From NCBI RefSeq assembly GCF_041434935.1, contig NZ_CP107964.1:7423001-7487000 (forward strand): DNA of 64,000 bases. Reading direction: 5' to 3'. The DNA is from Kitasatospora sp. NBC_00374. Lineage in GTDB: Bacteria > Actinomycetota > Actinomycetes > Streptomycetales > Streptomycetaceae. The position numbers were made by a program, and so were the translations under genes. Below the pieces are notes generated by a model. The model searched no databases, was not told where the DNA came from, and worked only from the letters and a program-made list of their open reading frames with translations. Of the stretch, positions 17,117 to 24,903 are shown in pieces; the stretch's first letter is position 1, and each line of letters begins with the position of its first letter.

Positions 17117-18634
17117 TCAACTGACGGCGGGTCCGGCGGTGGTGTTGAGCCAGGCCCAGTCGGACCAGGTGGAGAATCCGGTCTGCCACCTGTGGTAGAC
17201 GCCGGCGCTGCTGGTGCCGAACACCTCGATCCGGCCGTCGGCGTTGGCCGTCGCGACGATCTCGGTGCCGGCGCCGCCGAAGGTGTCCCACTGGTTGTAG
17301 GGGGCGTTCAGATTTGTCTGCCAGGTGTGCTGTGCGGTGCTGCCGTTGATGGCGAACACCTCGACGCGGCCGTCCGCGGTCGGCTGGCTGGTGAGCCGGG
17401 AGTCGGCGGGGCCGCCGGCGGCTTCCCAGTCGGACCAGGTGGTGGGGTTGGTCTGGTACTTGTGGAAGACGCCGGCCGGGCCGGAGGCGAAGACTTCGAG
17501 GCGGCCGTCCTGGTTGTGGTCGACGGTGAGGTCGTGGCCGCCGCCGCCGAAGGTCTCCCATGCCGACCAGCTGCCGTTGACGGCGGTCTGCCACTGGTGC
17601 TGGAAGGTGCTGCCGTTGAGGGCGAAGACTTCGAGTCGGCCGTCGGGGGCCTTGCCGAGTCCGATCTCGCTGTTGGCGGGGCCGCCGCCGGTCGGCTCCC
17701 AGTCGGACCAACTGGCTGGGCTGGTCTGGTACTTGTGGAAGACGCCGGCCGGACCGGAGGCGAGGACTTCGAGGCGGCCGTCCTGGTTGGAGCCGACGGC
17801 GATGTCGTGGCCGCCGCCGCCGAAGTTCTCCCAGTTCGACCAGCCGCCGGAGGGCTGGAGCTGGTAGCGGTGCTGGAAGGTGCTGCCGTTGATGGCGAAC
17901 ATCTCCAGGCGGCCGTCCGCGTTCGGACCGATCGCCAACTCCGCGCCGCCCGGTCCGCCCAGGGACTCCCAGTCCGACCAGGCGCCGCTCACGGCCGTCT
18001 GCCAGGCGTGCGAGACGCCGTTCGCACCGGCCGCGAACACCTCCAGCCGGCCGTCCGCCGAACGCGCGGACACCACCCGGCCGGACTGCGCCGGATACAC
18101 CAGCGGGGCGGGACGGGGGCCGGTTCCCGGAGTACAGGGCATGGCGATGCCGCGCTCCGCGAGGTAGGGGATCGGGTCGGTGCGCACGGTCGCGTCCGAG
18201 TCGGCCCATACCCGCAGGTGCAGGTGCGGGCCGCTGGAGGTGCCCTCGCTTCCCATCTGCGCGATCAGTTGACCGGCCGTCACCTGGTCGCCGGTGGCCA
18301 CGTCCCGTTCGCGCATGTGCCCGTACTCGGTGATGGTCCCGTCCGGGTGCAGGATGCGGATCCACTGGCCGTAGCCCTGCGCCGGGCCGGAGACCAGCAC
18401 CTGGCCGTCGCCGACCGCGTAGATCGGGGTGCCGTAGTCGTTGGCGATGTCGATGCCGTTGTGCTCCGGGGTGTAGCCCTGGGAGATGTAACCGGCGGCC
18501 GGGCAGGACGCCGTGAACCCGGTGGCCGCGGCGGGGGCGGCCGGGACGGTGACCGGCAGCAGCAGGGCGACCGCGGCCAGGGCCAGGCGCGAGGCGCGGC
18601 GGGAGAAGGAGGGGAACACCGGAGCGCCCCTCAC
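17117..18634 (-). CDS. Secreted M23 metallopeptidase with PLL-type lectin domain
   Basis: 505 residues. A signal peptide (about 1-38) is followed by an M23/LytM domain with Zn ligands His58 and Asp62 (HNGIDIAND), His106 (YGHM) and the HLH motif at 137-139 (GPHLHL). A seven-repeat PLL-type propeller then runs from about 185 to 505. It is a likely peptidoglycan cross-bridge endopeptidase targeted by the lectin. The start is GTG at 18634, overlapping the stop of a 31-codon ORF as GTGA, so translation should be coupled. It forms one operon with the lysozyme-like and GH43-like genes. Confidence 0.88.
   Translation of the reverse strand: MRGAPVFPSFSRRASRLALAAVALLLPVTVPAAPAAATGFTASCPAAGYISQGYTPEHNGIDIANDYGTPIYAVGDGQVLVSGPAQGYGQWIRILHPDGTITEYGHMRERDVATGDQVTAGQLIAQMGSEGTSSGPHLHLRVWADSDATVRTDPIPYLAERGIAMPCTPGTGPRPAPLVYPAQSGRVVSARSADGRLEVFAAGANGVSHAWQTAVSGAWSDWESLGGPGGAELAIGPNADGRLEMFAINGSTFQHRYQLQPSGGWSNWENFGGGGHDIAVGSNQDGRLEVLASGPAGVFHKYQTSPASWSDWEPTGGGPANSEIGLGKAPDGRLEVFALNGSTFQHQWQTAVNGSWSAWETFGGGGHDLTVDHNQDGRLEVFASGPAGVFHKYQTNPTTWSDWEAAGGPADSRLTSQPTADGRVEVFAINGSTAQHTWQTNLNAPYNQWDTFGGAGTEIVATANADGRIEVFGTSSAGVYHRWQTGFSTWSDWAWLNTTAGPAVS
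17126..18108 (-). repeat. PLL lectin-domain repeat, copy 2 of two near-identical 0.98-kb direct repeats
   Basis: Partner of 15648-16630 in the same orientation. The boundaries coincide with the lectin domain: just inside the stop codon at one end and at the SARSADGRLEVF blade at the other. The catalytic domains on either side are unrelated. Confidence 0.9.
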
Positions 18635-18726
18635 GCCTTCGAGCCCGCGGCGCCCAGCGCCAGCGCGACGCCGAGCCCGCCGTCGGACTCGAGGATGCTC
18701 CTACGGGTGGGGTGGTGCGCGGTCAA
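18631..18726 (-). CDS. 31-residue leader ORF coupled to M23 peptidase gene
   Basis: TTG start at 18726, 5 nt after a near-perfect AGGAGG ribosome site, then 31 codons and TGA overlapping the GTG start of the M23 gene (GTGA). The peptide is rich in Gly/Ala and carries TRRSILESDGGLGVALALG, which resembles a Tat-type signal cut short. It could be a translational-coupling leader, a remnant of an older exported gene, or a small peptide. No peptide-modification genes lie nearby. The strong ribosome site and exact overlap make it more than chance. Confidence 0.5.
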   Translation of the reverse strand: MTAHHPTRRSILESDGGLGVALALGAAGSKA

Positions 18727-18788
18727 CGTGACCTCCTGAGGGCGCGTGGCGGCGGCCCGTCCGGACCGCCGGGTGTCGAGCGGTTGGG

Positions 18789-18841
18789 ACGGTAGTCACC
18801 CACCGCGCGGCGCAGAACCCGGAACCATACGGACTGACAGG
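18789..18841 (-). promoter_or_regulatory. Promoter of lectin-hydrolase operon with 28-bp element shared with SARP gene
   Basis: On the minus strand TCCGTAT-N3-TCCGGGT (within 18814-18841) precedes a -10-like TACCGT (18794-18789) by 19 nt. The 28-base element matches the one upstream of the SARP gene (11229-11256) at 22 of 28 positions. The first codon of the operon (18726) lies about 60 nt downstream of the -10. Confidence 0.45.
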
Positions 18842-18912
18842 AGCGGACCAACCGCCGAGACTGTTGACGCGCTCTCCGGCCTCGGCCTCGTGCCGGTGAC
18901 CGTCCGGCAGTC

Positions 18913-18936
18913 GTTGGGCCACCCGGTCGGCCCAAC
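18913..18936. promoter_or_regulatory. Perfect 8-8-8 inverted repeat, operator candidate
   Basis: GTTGGGCC (18913-18920) and GGCCCAAC (18929-18936) are separated by 8 bases. The repeat lies in the divergent spacer between the lectin-hydrolase operon and the VOC gene, about 50 nt before the VOC start. It could be a dimeric repressor site or a hairpin. Confidence 0.35.
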
Positions 18937-18975
18937 CGCAGCGCGGCACCTCGCGGACCGGTCCGGGTCCGGCCC

Positions 18976-18981
18976 TACCCT
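18976..18981 (+). promoter_or_regulatory. Possible -10 box for leaderless VOC mRNA
   Basis: TACCCT ends 6 nt before the ATG at 18988, and no ribosome site precedes that ATG. A start point at or next to the A of ATG would give a leaderless transcript, common in actinobacteria. Confidence 0.35.
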
Positions 18982-18987
18982 GGCGGC

Positions 18988-19338
18988 ATGATCAACGGTG
19001 CGCACGTCATCATCTACAGCCGCGACGCCGAAGTGGACCGGGCGTTCTTCCGGGACACGCTGGAGTGTCCGAACGTCGATGCGGGCGGCGGCTGGCTGAT
19101 CTTCGAGCTGCCGCCGGCCGAGCTCGCCGTGCATCCCGCGGACGGCCCGGAGACGCAGGAGCTCTACCTGATGTGCGATGACATCGACGCCACCGTGAGC
19201 GACCTGGCGGCCAAGGGCGTGGAGTTCACCCAGCCGGTCACCGACGCCCGCTGGGGACGGCTGACCAGGTTCCGCCTGCCGGGTGGCAGCGAGGTGGGCA
19301 TGTACGAGCCCCGCCACGAGCGACCCAGCGGTCGGTAG
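18988..19338 (+). CDS. VOC superfamily glyoxalase-like protein
   Basis: 116 residues, a single glyoxalase/bleomycin-resistance fold. It has an INGAHVIIYSRDAEVDRAFFRDTL opening, an ELAVHPAD strand with His, an ELYLMCDDID linker, and an RFRLPGGSEVGMYEPRH ending with a Glu-position metal-ligand-like pattern. It could be an antibiotic-binding or small-molecule lyase-type protein; the function is not predictable. It is a single gene on the plus strand, probably leaderless, convergent with the SWIM gene. Confidence 0.85.
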   Translation: MINGAHVIIYSRDAEVDRAFFRDTLECPNVDAGGGWLIFELPPAELAVHPADGPETQELYLMCDDIDATVSDLAAKGVEFTQPVTDARWGRLTRFRLPGGSEVGMYEPRHERPSGR

Positions 19339-19454
19339 CAGCGACGCCGCGGCGGTCCGCGCCCCGCTGCCGGCTCCGGGCGATGTCGAGCGCCGGCAGG
19401 TCCGACTCGCGGCCTTCCCCGCTCTGCGTGCCGCACGGTGCACGGGGTTGTCGC

Positions 19455-21482
19455 TCAGGGGTAGTCGGAGGTCCCCCGGTGCGCCTCGATGGTGACGGCG
19501 ACCCGGACGACTGAGTCCGACCACGCACGGGCGGCGGCGTCCGGGTGGCCTGCGCGCATGGCGTGGGCGAGGGCTCGCAGGAGCTCGGCGGTGGTGGCCA
19601 GGCCGCCTCGGTTCAGCCGGGCGGCGGCGCGGTCCAGGCGGGTGAGAGTGGGGCCGTCCGGGTGGCGCAGGCCCCGGTGGGCGGTGTCGGCGAGAGCCGC
19701 GAGCGCCTCGGCGAGGTCGGCGGCAACGAGGCCGGCCGACGGCGGCGCGGCGGGGGTGAGGGCGGTGGACCCGGGGCCCGGGGCGAGGTCGGGGACCACG
19801 ACGGTGTCGCCCGCGAGGAGCGCGGCGGGTTCCAGGACGGTGCGGCCCGCGGCGCTCCGGACGGTGGCGCTGACGTGGGTGACGGTGCCCGTCCCGAGCG
19901 CCGCGGCGAGGGCGTCGAGGGCGCCGGGGCAGGCCGGGTCGTGGGTGGCGGCGAGGGTGGCACGGTTGCCGACCGCGTCGCGGACGGCAGCCTCCAGGCG
20001 CTGCTCGGCCGCGTCGTACCGGATCCCCTCGACGGCGGAGAGGCGCACCACGTGCAGGGACTCGGCGGCGATGCGGGGCCGGATCAGCCGCGGTGGCCGG
20101 CCCTCCAGGGTGCGCAGGTGGGCGTCGAGGTCGGTGAGCAGCAGCGGGGCGGGCAGGTCGGTCCAGGAGCTGCCGACCGGGGTGACGGTGGTGGCGGTGG
20201 TCCGGCCGCGGCCGAGGCGGAGCTCACGGGCGGCGCTGCGGACCGCGCTTTCGCTGACCACGTTGCCGCCGGCGAGGGCGTCGAGGCGGTGCCCGGCGAT
20301 CCGGCGGGCGCCCAGCGCGTGCCCGGTAGGCGGACGGCCGTCGGCTGGGACGTCCCAGCTGCGGCGGAGCACCAGGACGGTCCCGGCGGCGGGGTGGGCG
20401 AGGTAGACCTCGGCGGACCGGGTCGTTGCGGTGCCGCGGATCCGGCAGCCCAGCGCGGTCAGGCGGACCCGGCGCAGCAGGGTCTCGGCGGCCTCCCGGA
20501 CACCTAGCACCTCGGACCGCGACGCGCCCGGGTGGGCGGCGGCGCGGTGACGGGCGTGCAGTTCGGCCAGGAGCAGTGCCAGCTCCTCGGGCCGGTGGTC
20601 GGCGGCCCGGGTCGCGTACGCGTCGAGCTGGCCGATCAGGTCGGCGACCAGGTCGGCCGGCCAGTGCAGGGAACGGTCGGCGAGCTCGCCGCGCACCCGG
20701 TGGAAATCGGCGGTGAGGACCGGTCCGGCGTGCACGGCGCCGTCGAGCACGAGCTCGCGGGCGAGATCGAGGGCGGCGTCCAGGACCGGCGGGATGCCCG
20801 ACTCGGGCTCGGAACGGTCGCCGAGCGTGACGGTCGGGCGGCCGTCGGCAGCCCGGAAGGCCCAGACCGCGAGGGCGATCATCTCGCCGCGGCGGTCCTG
20901 CGCGGCGTCGGTGACCGCGAAGCCCAGCTCGCCGGGGACGGGGAACCGGACCGTGCAGGCGGCGAGTTCGGCGACCGGCTGTGGATCGTCCGGGCGCGCG
21001 TGGTGCAGCCGCGCGGTATAGCCGCGCTCCAGCGTCCGGCGGGCGGCGGCCACGGCGCGGGCACCGACGGCGGCGGTCAGCGCCTCGTCGTCCAGCGTGC
21101 CGGGGGACCAGGCGGGGGCGGGCGCGGGGGTGTCGGGCGTGCGGGGGGTATCGGAAGTGGCGGGGCCGGGGTGAGGACCCGGTGGGGCGGGGGCATCGGC
21201 GGCGGCACGCTGGTGGGCGAGGACCAGCGCGATCCGGTGGCGGCACACGCCCGGGGCGCCGCAGGTGCAGCTGCCGCCGTCCAGCCCGGTGCCCGGCGGC
21301 AGCACGACGGTGTTGCCGTCGGGACAGGTGCCGCGCAGCGTGCCGTCCGGGTCGAGGCCGGGCACCGGCCCGTCGCCCGCGGCGACCTCGCGGGCGGCGC
21401 GCTTCACCAGGCCGCGGTTGGCGAGTGCGGCGAGCGTGTCGGTGTCCAGGGCGAGCAGATCGGCCCGCGTCGCGGCGGTCAT
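19455..21482 (-). CDS. SWIM zinc-finger protein, last gene of YehI-YehQ-like operon
   Basis: 675 residues. The N-terminal region has a SWIM zinc finger with ligands Cys72, Cys74, Cys80 and His82 (CTCGAPGVCRH). The long remainder is Ala/Arg/Leu-rich and mostly helical, without a known catalytic motif. SWIM fingers bind DNA or protein. It corresponds to E. coli YehQ, which is also linked to a VWA protein and a MoxR ATPase. Its ATG (21482) overlaps the stop of the VWA gene as ATGA, making it the distal cistron of the five-gene operon. Confidence 0.88.
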   Translation of the reverse strand: MTAATRADLLALDTDTLAALANRGLVKRAAREVAAGDGPVPGLDPDGTLRGTCPDGNTVVLPPGTGLDGGSCTCGAPGVCRHRIALVLAHQRAAADAPAPPGPHPGPATSDTPRTPDTPAPAPAWSPGTLDDEALTAAVGARAVAAARRTLERGYTARLHHARPDDPQPVAELAACTVRFPVPGELGFAVTDAAQDRRGEMIALAVWAFRAADGRPTVTLGDRSEPESGIPPVLDAALDLARELVLDGAVHAGPVLTADFHRVRGELADRSLHWPADLVADLIGQLDAYATRAADHRPEELALLLAELHARHRAAAHPGASRSEVLGVREAAETLLRRVRLTALGCRIRGTATTRSAEVYLAHPAAGTVLVLRRSWDVPADGRPPTGHALGARRIAGHRLDALAGGNVVSESAVRSAARELRLGRGRTTATTVTPVGSSWTDLPAPLLLTDLDAHLRTLEGRPPRLIRPRIAAESLHVVRLSAVEGIRYDAAEQRLEAAVRDAVGNRATLAATHDPACPGALDALAAALGTGTVTHVSATVRSAAGRTVLEPAALLAGDTVVVPDLAPGPGSTALTPAAPPSAGLVAADLAEALAALADTAHRGLRHPDGPTLTRLDRAAARLNRGGLATTAELLRALAHAMRAGHPDAAARAWSDSVVRVAVTIEAHRGTSDYP

Positions 21483-22621
21483 CGGCCGAGCCTCTCGGCG
21501 ACGAAGTCGGCGAGCATCCCCGGCGTCATCGCACCCACGTGCGCGCCGGCGTCCGCGAGCTGCCCGGCCAGCTCGCGGTCGTACGCCGGGGCGGCTTCCT
21601 CGTCCAGCGCGGCGAGACCGAGCACGGTGGCGCCCTGCCCGGTCAGCGAGCGGACGGTCCGTAGCAGCCGGTACCGGTCGCCGCCCTCATAGAAGTCGCT
21701 GATCACTGCGAGGATCGTGCGCCGCGGATTCTCCACCAGCCCGGCTGCGTAGTCGACCGCGCGGGCGATGTCGGTGCCGCCGCCGAGCTGGACCCGCATC
21801 AGCAGCTCCACCGGGTCGGTGACGTCGGACGTGAGGTCCACCACCTGGGTGTCGAAGGCGACCAGATGGGTCTTCAGCCCGGGAAGGCTCCACAGGCAGG
21901 CCGCGGTCACCGCGGAGTGGATCACCGAGCCCACCATCGAACCGGACTGGTCGACGAGCAGGATCAACTGCCACTGCTCCAGATGCCGGCGGGTGCGGGA
22001 GCGGAAGTGCGGACGCTCGATCAGGATCCGCCGCTCGGCGGGACTGTAGCGGCCGAGATTGGCCCGGACGGTGCGGCGGAAGTCGAAGTCGCGGGCCAGC
22101 GGGCGCCGGCTCGGGCGCGCCGACCGGGCACCCGTGAACGCCTGGCGCAGCTCCGGGGTGAGGCGTTCCATCAGCTGCCGGACCACCGCGGCCACGATCC
22201 GGCGGGCCTGGCCGAGCAACTGCTCGTTCATCAGGTGCTTGGTGCGGAGCACCGCGCGCAGCAGGGCGGCGCTCGGCTCGACCCGCTCCAGCACGGTCGG
22301 GTCGGTGACGATCTCCTCGATCCCGTAGTGCTCGACGGCGTCACGCTCCAGACGCTCGATCGTCTCGCGGGGGAAGAGACGGTGGATGTCGTCCAGCCAG
22401 TCGACTGCGGTGACCCGGGACGGCTCCAGGCCGGCGCTGCGGACGCCGCGGCGGCCGAGGTCCTCGTCGCGGCCGTACAGCCACTCCAGGGCGGCGTCCC
22501 GGGCGGCGCCGTCGGCGCTCGGGCGGCCGGTCCACGGCTCGGCGGGGGAACCGAGGACCAGGCGCCAGCGCTCCAGGGCGGGGTCGGGTGCCGTTCTGGG
22601 GGCCGGCTCGGGCGAGGTCAC
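21479..22621 (-). CDS. VWA (CoxE-like) domain protein of YehP type
   Basis: 380 residues. The C-terminal half is a von Willebrand A domain with an intact MIDAS motif D224-Q-S226-G-S228 and a downstream Thr/Asp (GGGTDIARAVDYA). The N-terminal half is helical. VWA proteins of this kind work with MoxR AAA ATPases, as in CO dehydrogenase maturation (CoxD/CoxE) or the VWA-MoxR pairs. The start is GTG at 22621, overlapping the DUF5682 stop (GTGA). The frame stays open far upstream, but that part is DUF5682 read in another frame. Confidence 0.9.
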   Translation of the reverse strand: MTSPEPAPRTAPDPALERWRLVLGSPAEPWTGRPSADGAARDAALEWLYGRDEDLGRRGVRSAGLEPSRVTAVDWLDDIHRLFPRETIERLERDAVEHYGIEEIVTDPTVLERVEPSAALLRAVLRTKHLMNEQLLGQARRIVAAVVRQLMERLTPELRQAFTGARSARPSRRPLARDFDFRRTVRANLGRYSPAERRILIERPHFRSRTRRHLEQWQLILLVDQSGSMVGSVIHSAVTAACLWSLPGLKTHLVAFDTQVVDLTSDVTDPVELLMRVQLGGGTDIARAVDYAAGLVENPRRTILAVISDFYEGGDRYRLLRTVRSLTGQGATVLGLAALDEEAAPAYDRELAGQLADAGAHVGAMTPGMLADFVAERLGR

Positions 22622-24903
22622 CGGGCGCTCCGCAGGCCGTGGCGGTCGAGCAGGGCGGTCACGTTCTCCTCCAGGGCGCGGGCGGCGGCCAGGTGCAAGG
22701 GGTCGGCGGTGGTGCGGAGCAGGGCGCGGGCGGAGCCGCGCAGACCGCGGCGCTCGATCAGACGGCGGGCGATCCGCTCGCGCTCGCGCGGCGGGAACCA
22801 GGCGAAGGCCTGGCGCAGGGCCGGGAGGGCGATGAGGAACTCGGCGTCGGTGAGGTCGGCGAGGACGGAGTCCACGGCGGCCAGCAGGGAGCCGTCGCCC
22901 GAGTCGGCGGTGACCTCCTCCCGGGCGAGGGCGAACAGGCCGCCCAGCCAGTCGCCGAGCGTCCGGGGGTCGTCCGTGGCGTGGAGGGCGTCGGCGAGGT
23001 CGGGGGTGGTGGCCTCGGTCGGGGCGAGGGTGAGGTGGAGGCCGTGGGCGGCGCCGCGGAGGTCGGCGGGGGCGTGGGGGTCGCGGGTGATGCGGAGGGC
23101 GAGGGCGGCGGTGTCCCCGGGGGTGACGGTGAGGTGGTCGGGGGCGTGGCGGAGGGCGTCGCGGACGGCGGCGAGGGCGGTGAGGCGGGCGGGGTCGGTG
23201 CCGGAGCGGCCGTGGACGCCCTCGACCAGCCACAGGACGCGGCTGACCGCGCCGTCGATGACGGCGGCCAGCAGTGGGCTGCGGGCGGTGCCGTACACGC
23301 GGTCGTGCCGCCAGAGGCCGAGAGCGGTGGAGAGGACGGCGCCGAGGGCGCCGGGGTCGGGGTGGCGGGTGAGGGTGGCGGTGAGCGTGGTGAGGAGGCG
23401 GTCGGTGAGGGCGGTCGCGCCGCACAGGACGGTGTCGAAGAGCAGGGTGGCGAGTTGAGCGTCGGTGGGCCCGGTCGTGCGGGCGCGTTCGGCGAGGACG
23501 GTGGCGGCGGCCTCGTCGAGGGTGGCGCCGTACGCGCCCGCCTCGATCAGGGCGGCGTCGCGGCCGGTGTCCGGTCCGGCGTCCCAGCGTTCGGTGGTGA
23601 CCGGGTCGGCGCCGTGGGCAGGTCCGGCGGTGCGGTGGCGGCCTGGCACGCCGAGGACGCGCAGCCGGTGCAGGGTCCGGCTCGCCGTCAGGCCCTCCTC
23701 GGTGGTGAGATCGCAGGTCAGCGGGCGGGTGCCGGTGGCGCCGATCGCGGCGAGCCGGGCGGCGCTGTCGTGGACCAGCGGCGGGGCCGGCGTGTCCGGG
23801 TGCAGCCGCCCGGTGCGGGTGCCGCTGCACGCAGCGACCATCTCGACCACCACCGGATGGCTGCCCGGCGCCAGCGGGGCGCGCTCGGACCAGGGCAGCG
23901 GCTGGCTCAGGTCGTCCTTGATCAGGGCGCCGGCCAAACCGTCCAGCACGTCGGTACGGGCCGGCACCGCATGGCCGCGCAGGGCGGCGAGGCCGCCGGT
24001 GAGTGTGGCGGCGGCGACCAGGTCGGCGGTGGAGACCGGGTGGCGGCGGACGCGCAGGCGTGAGACCACGGACTGCCGCAGGTGGTCGGCGGCGGCCTCG
24101 GGGCCGTCCTCCCACAGCCGCTGGTAGTAGGCGGGCGAGGGCATGCCGGACTGGTAGCCGGCGAAGGCGTCGAGCTGCCGGAACGAGTACGGCACCAGGT
24201 AGCTCCCGGAGACGGCGCCGGGCGGCGGCGCGGGCAGCCCGGGCCGGCCGGGCGCCTGGGCCGGCTGCGCGGCGAGGGCGCGCAGGGTGGGGGTGTGGAA
24301 GCCGCCGCCCACCACCAGCACGGTCGCGGTCCCCGCCTCGGCGAGGACGGCGCGGACCCAGTCCGCCATGTACGCCTCGCGGGCCTGGTCGTCCTCGTCC
24401 GCCTCGGCGTCGCCGCGGACCAGGTCGAAGTAGGCGTCCAGGCGTTCGGCGAGCCCGTCCGCCGGCGCCACCTCGAAGAGGCCGTCCCACAGGGCGTCCA
24501 CCGAGCCGGCGCCGAACCGCTCGCAGAGACGGGCGGTGGCCTCGGCGTACCGGGCCTCCGCGTCGGCGTACCGGTTGGCGCGCAGCTCGAACGCCGGGTG
24601 CCAGGACGGCAGGTCGACGAAGAGCACCTCCGCGCCGGCCGCCCGCCCCTCCTGCAGCGCCACCCACTCGGGCGAGTAGTCGCACAGCGGCGCCCAGGTG
24701 GTCGCGGTGCGCTCGGCGTCGCGGTAGTGGCTGAACACGGCGATCGGCAGCTCGTGGCCGAGGGCCAACTCGTCCAGCCGGCCGTTGAGGTCGGCCGGGC
24801 CCTCGACGAGCACATACGCGGGCCGCAGCCGCCGGACGGTGTCCGCCACCAGGCGGGCGCAGGCGGGGGAGTGGTGACGGACCCCGAGGAAGACCGCGGG
24901 CAT
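22618..24903 (-). CDS. DUF5682 family protein (YehM-like)
   Basis: 761 residues. The N-terminus matches DUF5682 (GVRHHSPACARLVADTV, then VLVEGPADLN and ELPIAVFSHY), a region that looks like a Rossmann-type or TraB/EreA-like module (LFVDLPSWHPAF). The rest is alpha-helical with no motif I can assign. It is part of the conserved yehM position between the MoxR ATPase and the VWA gene. Its ATG shares a base with the upstream stop (TGATG at 24905-24901), so the proteins are probably made in fixed ratio. The function is unknown. Confidence 0.85.
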   Translation of the reverse strand: MPAVFLGVRHHSPACARLVADTVRRLRPAYVLVEGPADLNGRLDELALGHELPIAVFSHYRDAERTATTWAPLCDYSPEWVALQEGRAAGAEVLFVDLPSWHPAFELRANRYADAEARYAEATARLCERFGAGSVDALWDGLFEVAPADGLAERLDAYFDLVRGDAEADEDDQAREAYMADWVRAVLAEAGTATVLVVGGGFHTPTLRALAAQPAQAPGRPGLPAPPPGAVSGSYLVPYSFRQLDAFAGYQSGMPSPAYYQRLWEDGPEAAADHLRQSVVSRLRVRRHPVSTADLVAAATLTGGLAALRGHAVPARTDVLDGLAGALIKDDLSQPLPWSERAPLAPGSHPVVVEMVAACSGTRTGRLHPDTPAPPLVHDSAARLAAIGATGTRPLTCDLTTEEGLTASRTLHRLRVLGVPGRHRTAGPAHGADPVTTERWDAGPDTGRDAALIEAGAYGATLDEAAATVLAERARTTGPTDAQLATLLFDTVLCGATALTDRLLTTLTATLTRHPDPGALGAVLSTALGLWRHDRVYGTARSPLLAAVIDGAVSRVLWLVEGVHGRSGTDPARLTALAAVRDALRHAPDHLTVTPGDTAALALRITRDPHAPADLRGAAHGLHLTLAPTEATTPDLADALHATDDPRTLGDWLGGLFALAREEVTADSGDGSLLAAVDSVLADLTDAEFLIALPALRQAFAWFPPRERERIARRLIERRGLRGSARALLRTTADPLHLAAARALEENVTALLDRHGLRSAR

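Noticed and set aside
15638-18120. Regular repeats in the lectin genes as a CRISPR-like array
   Set aside because: The periodicity comes from propeller blades coding for DGRLEVF/WSDWE motifs. It is in frame, imperfect and within coding sequence, with no cas genes.
18631-18726. Small ORF as a RiPP precursor (lasso or lanthipeptide)
   Set aside because: There are no modifying enzymes nearby, no leader/core pattern and few modifiable residues. I keep it as a leader or relic.
21479-24685. 1068-codon open frame on the minus strand
   Set aside because: Only the final 380 codons (VWA protein) are real. The rest is the DUF5682 gene in another frame, Arg/Pro-rich and without any motif.
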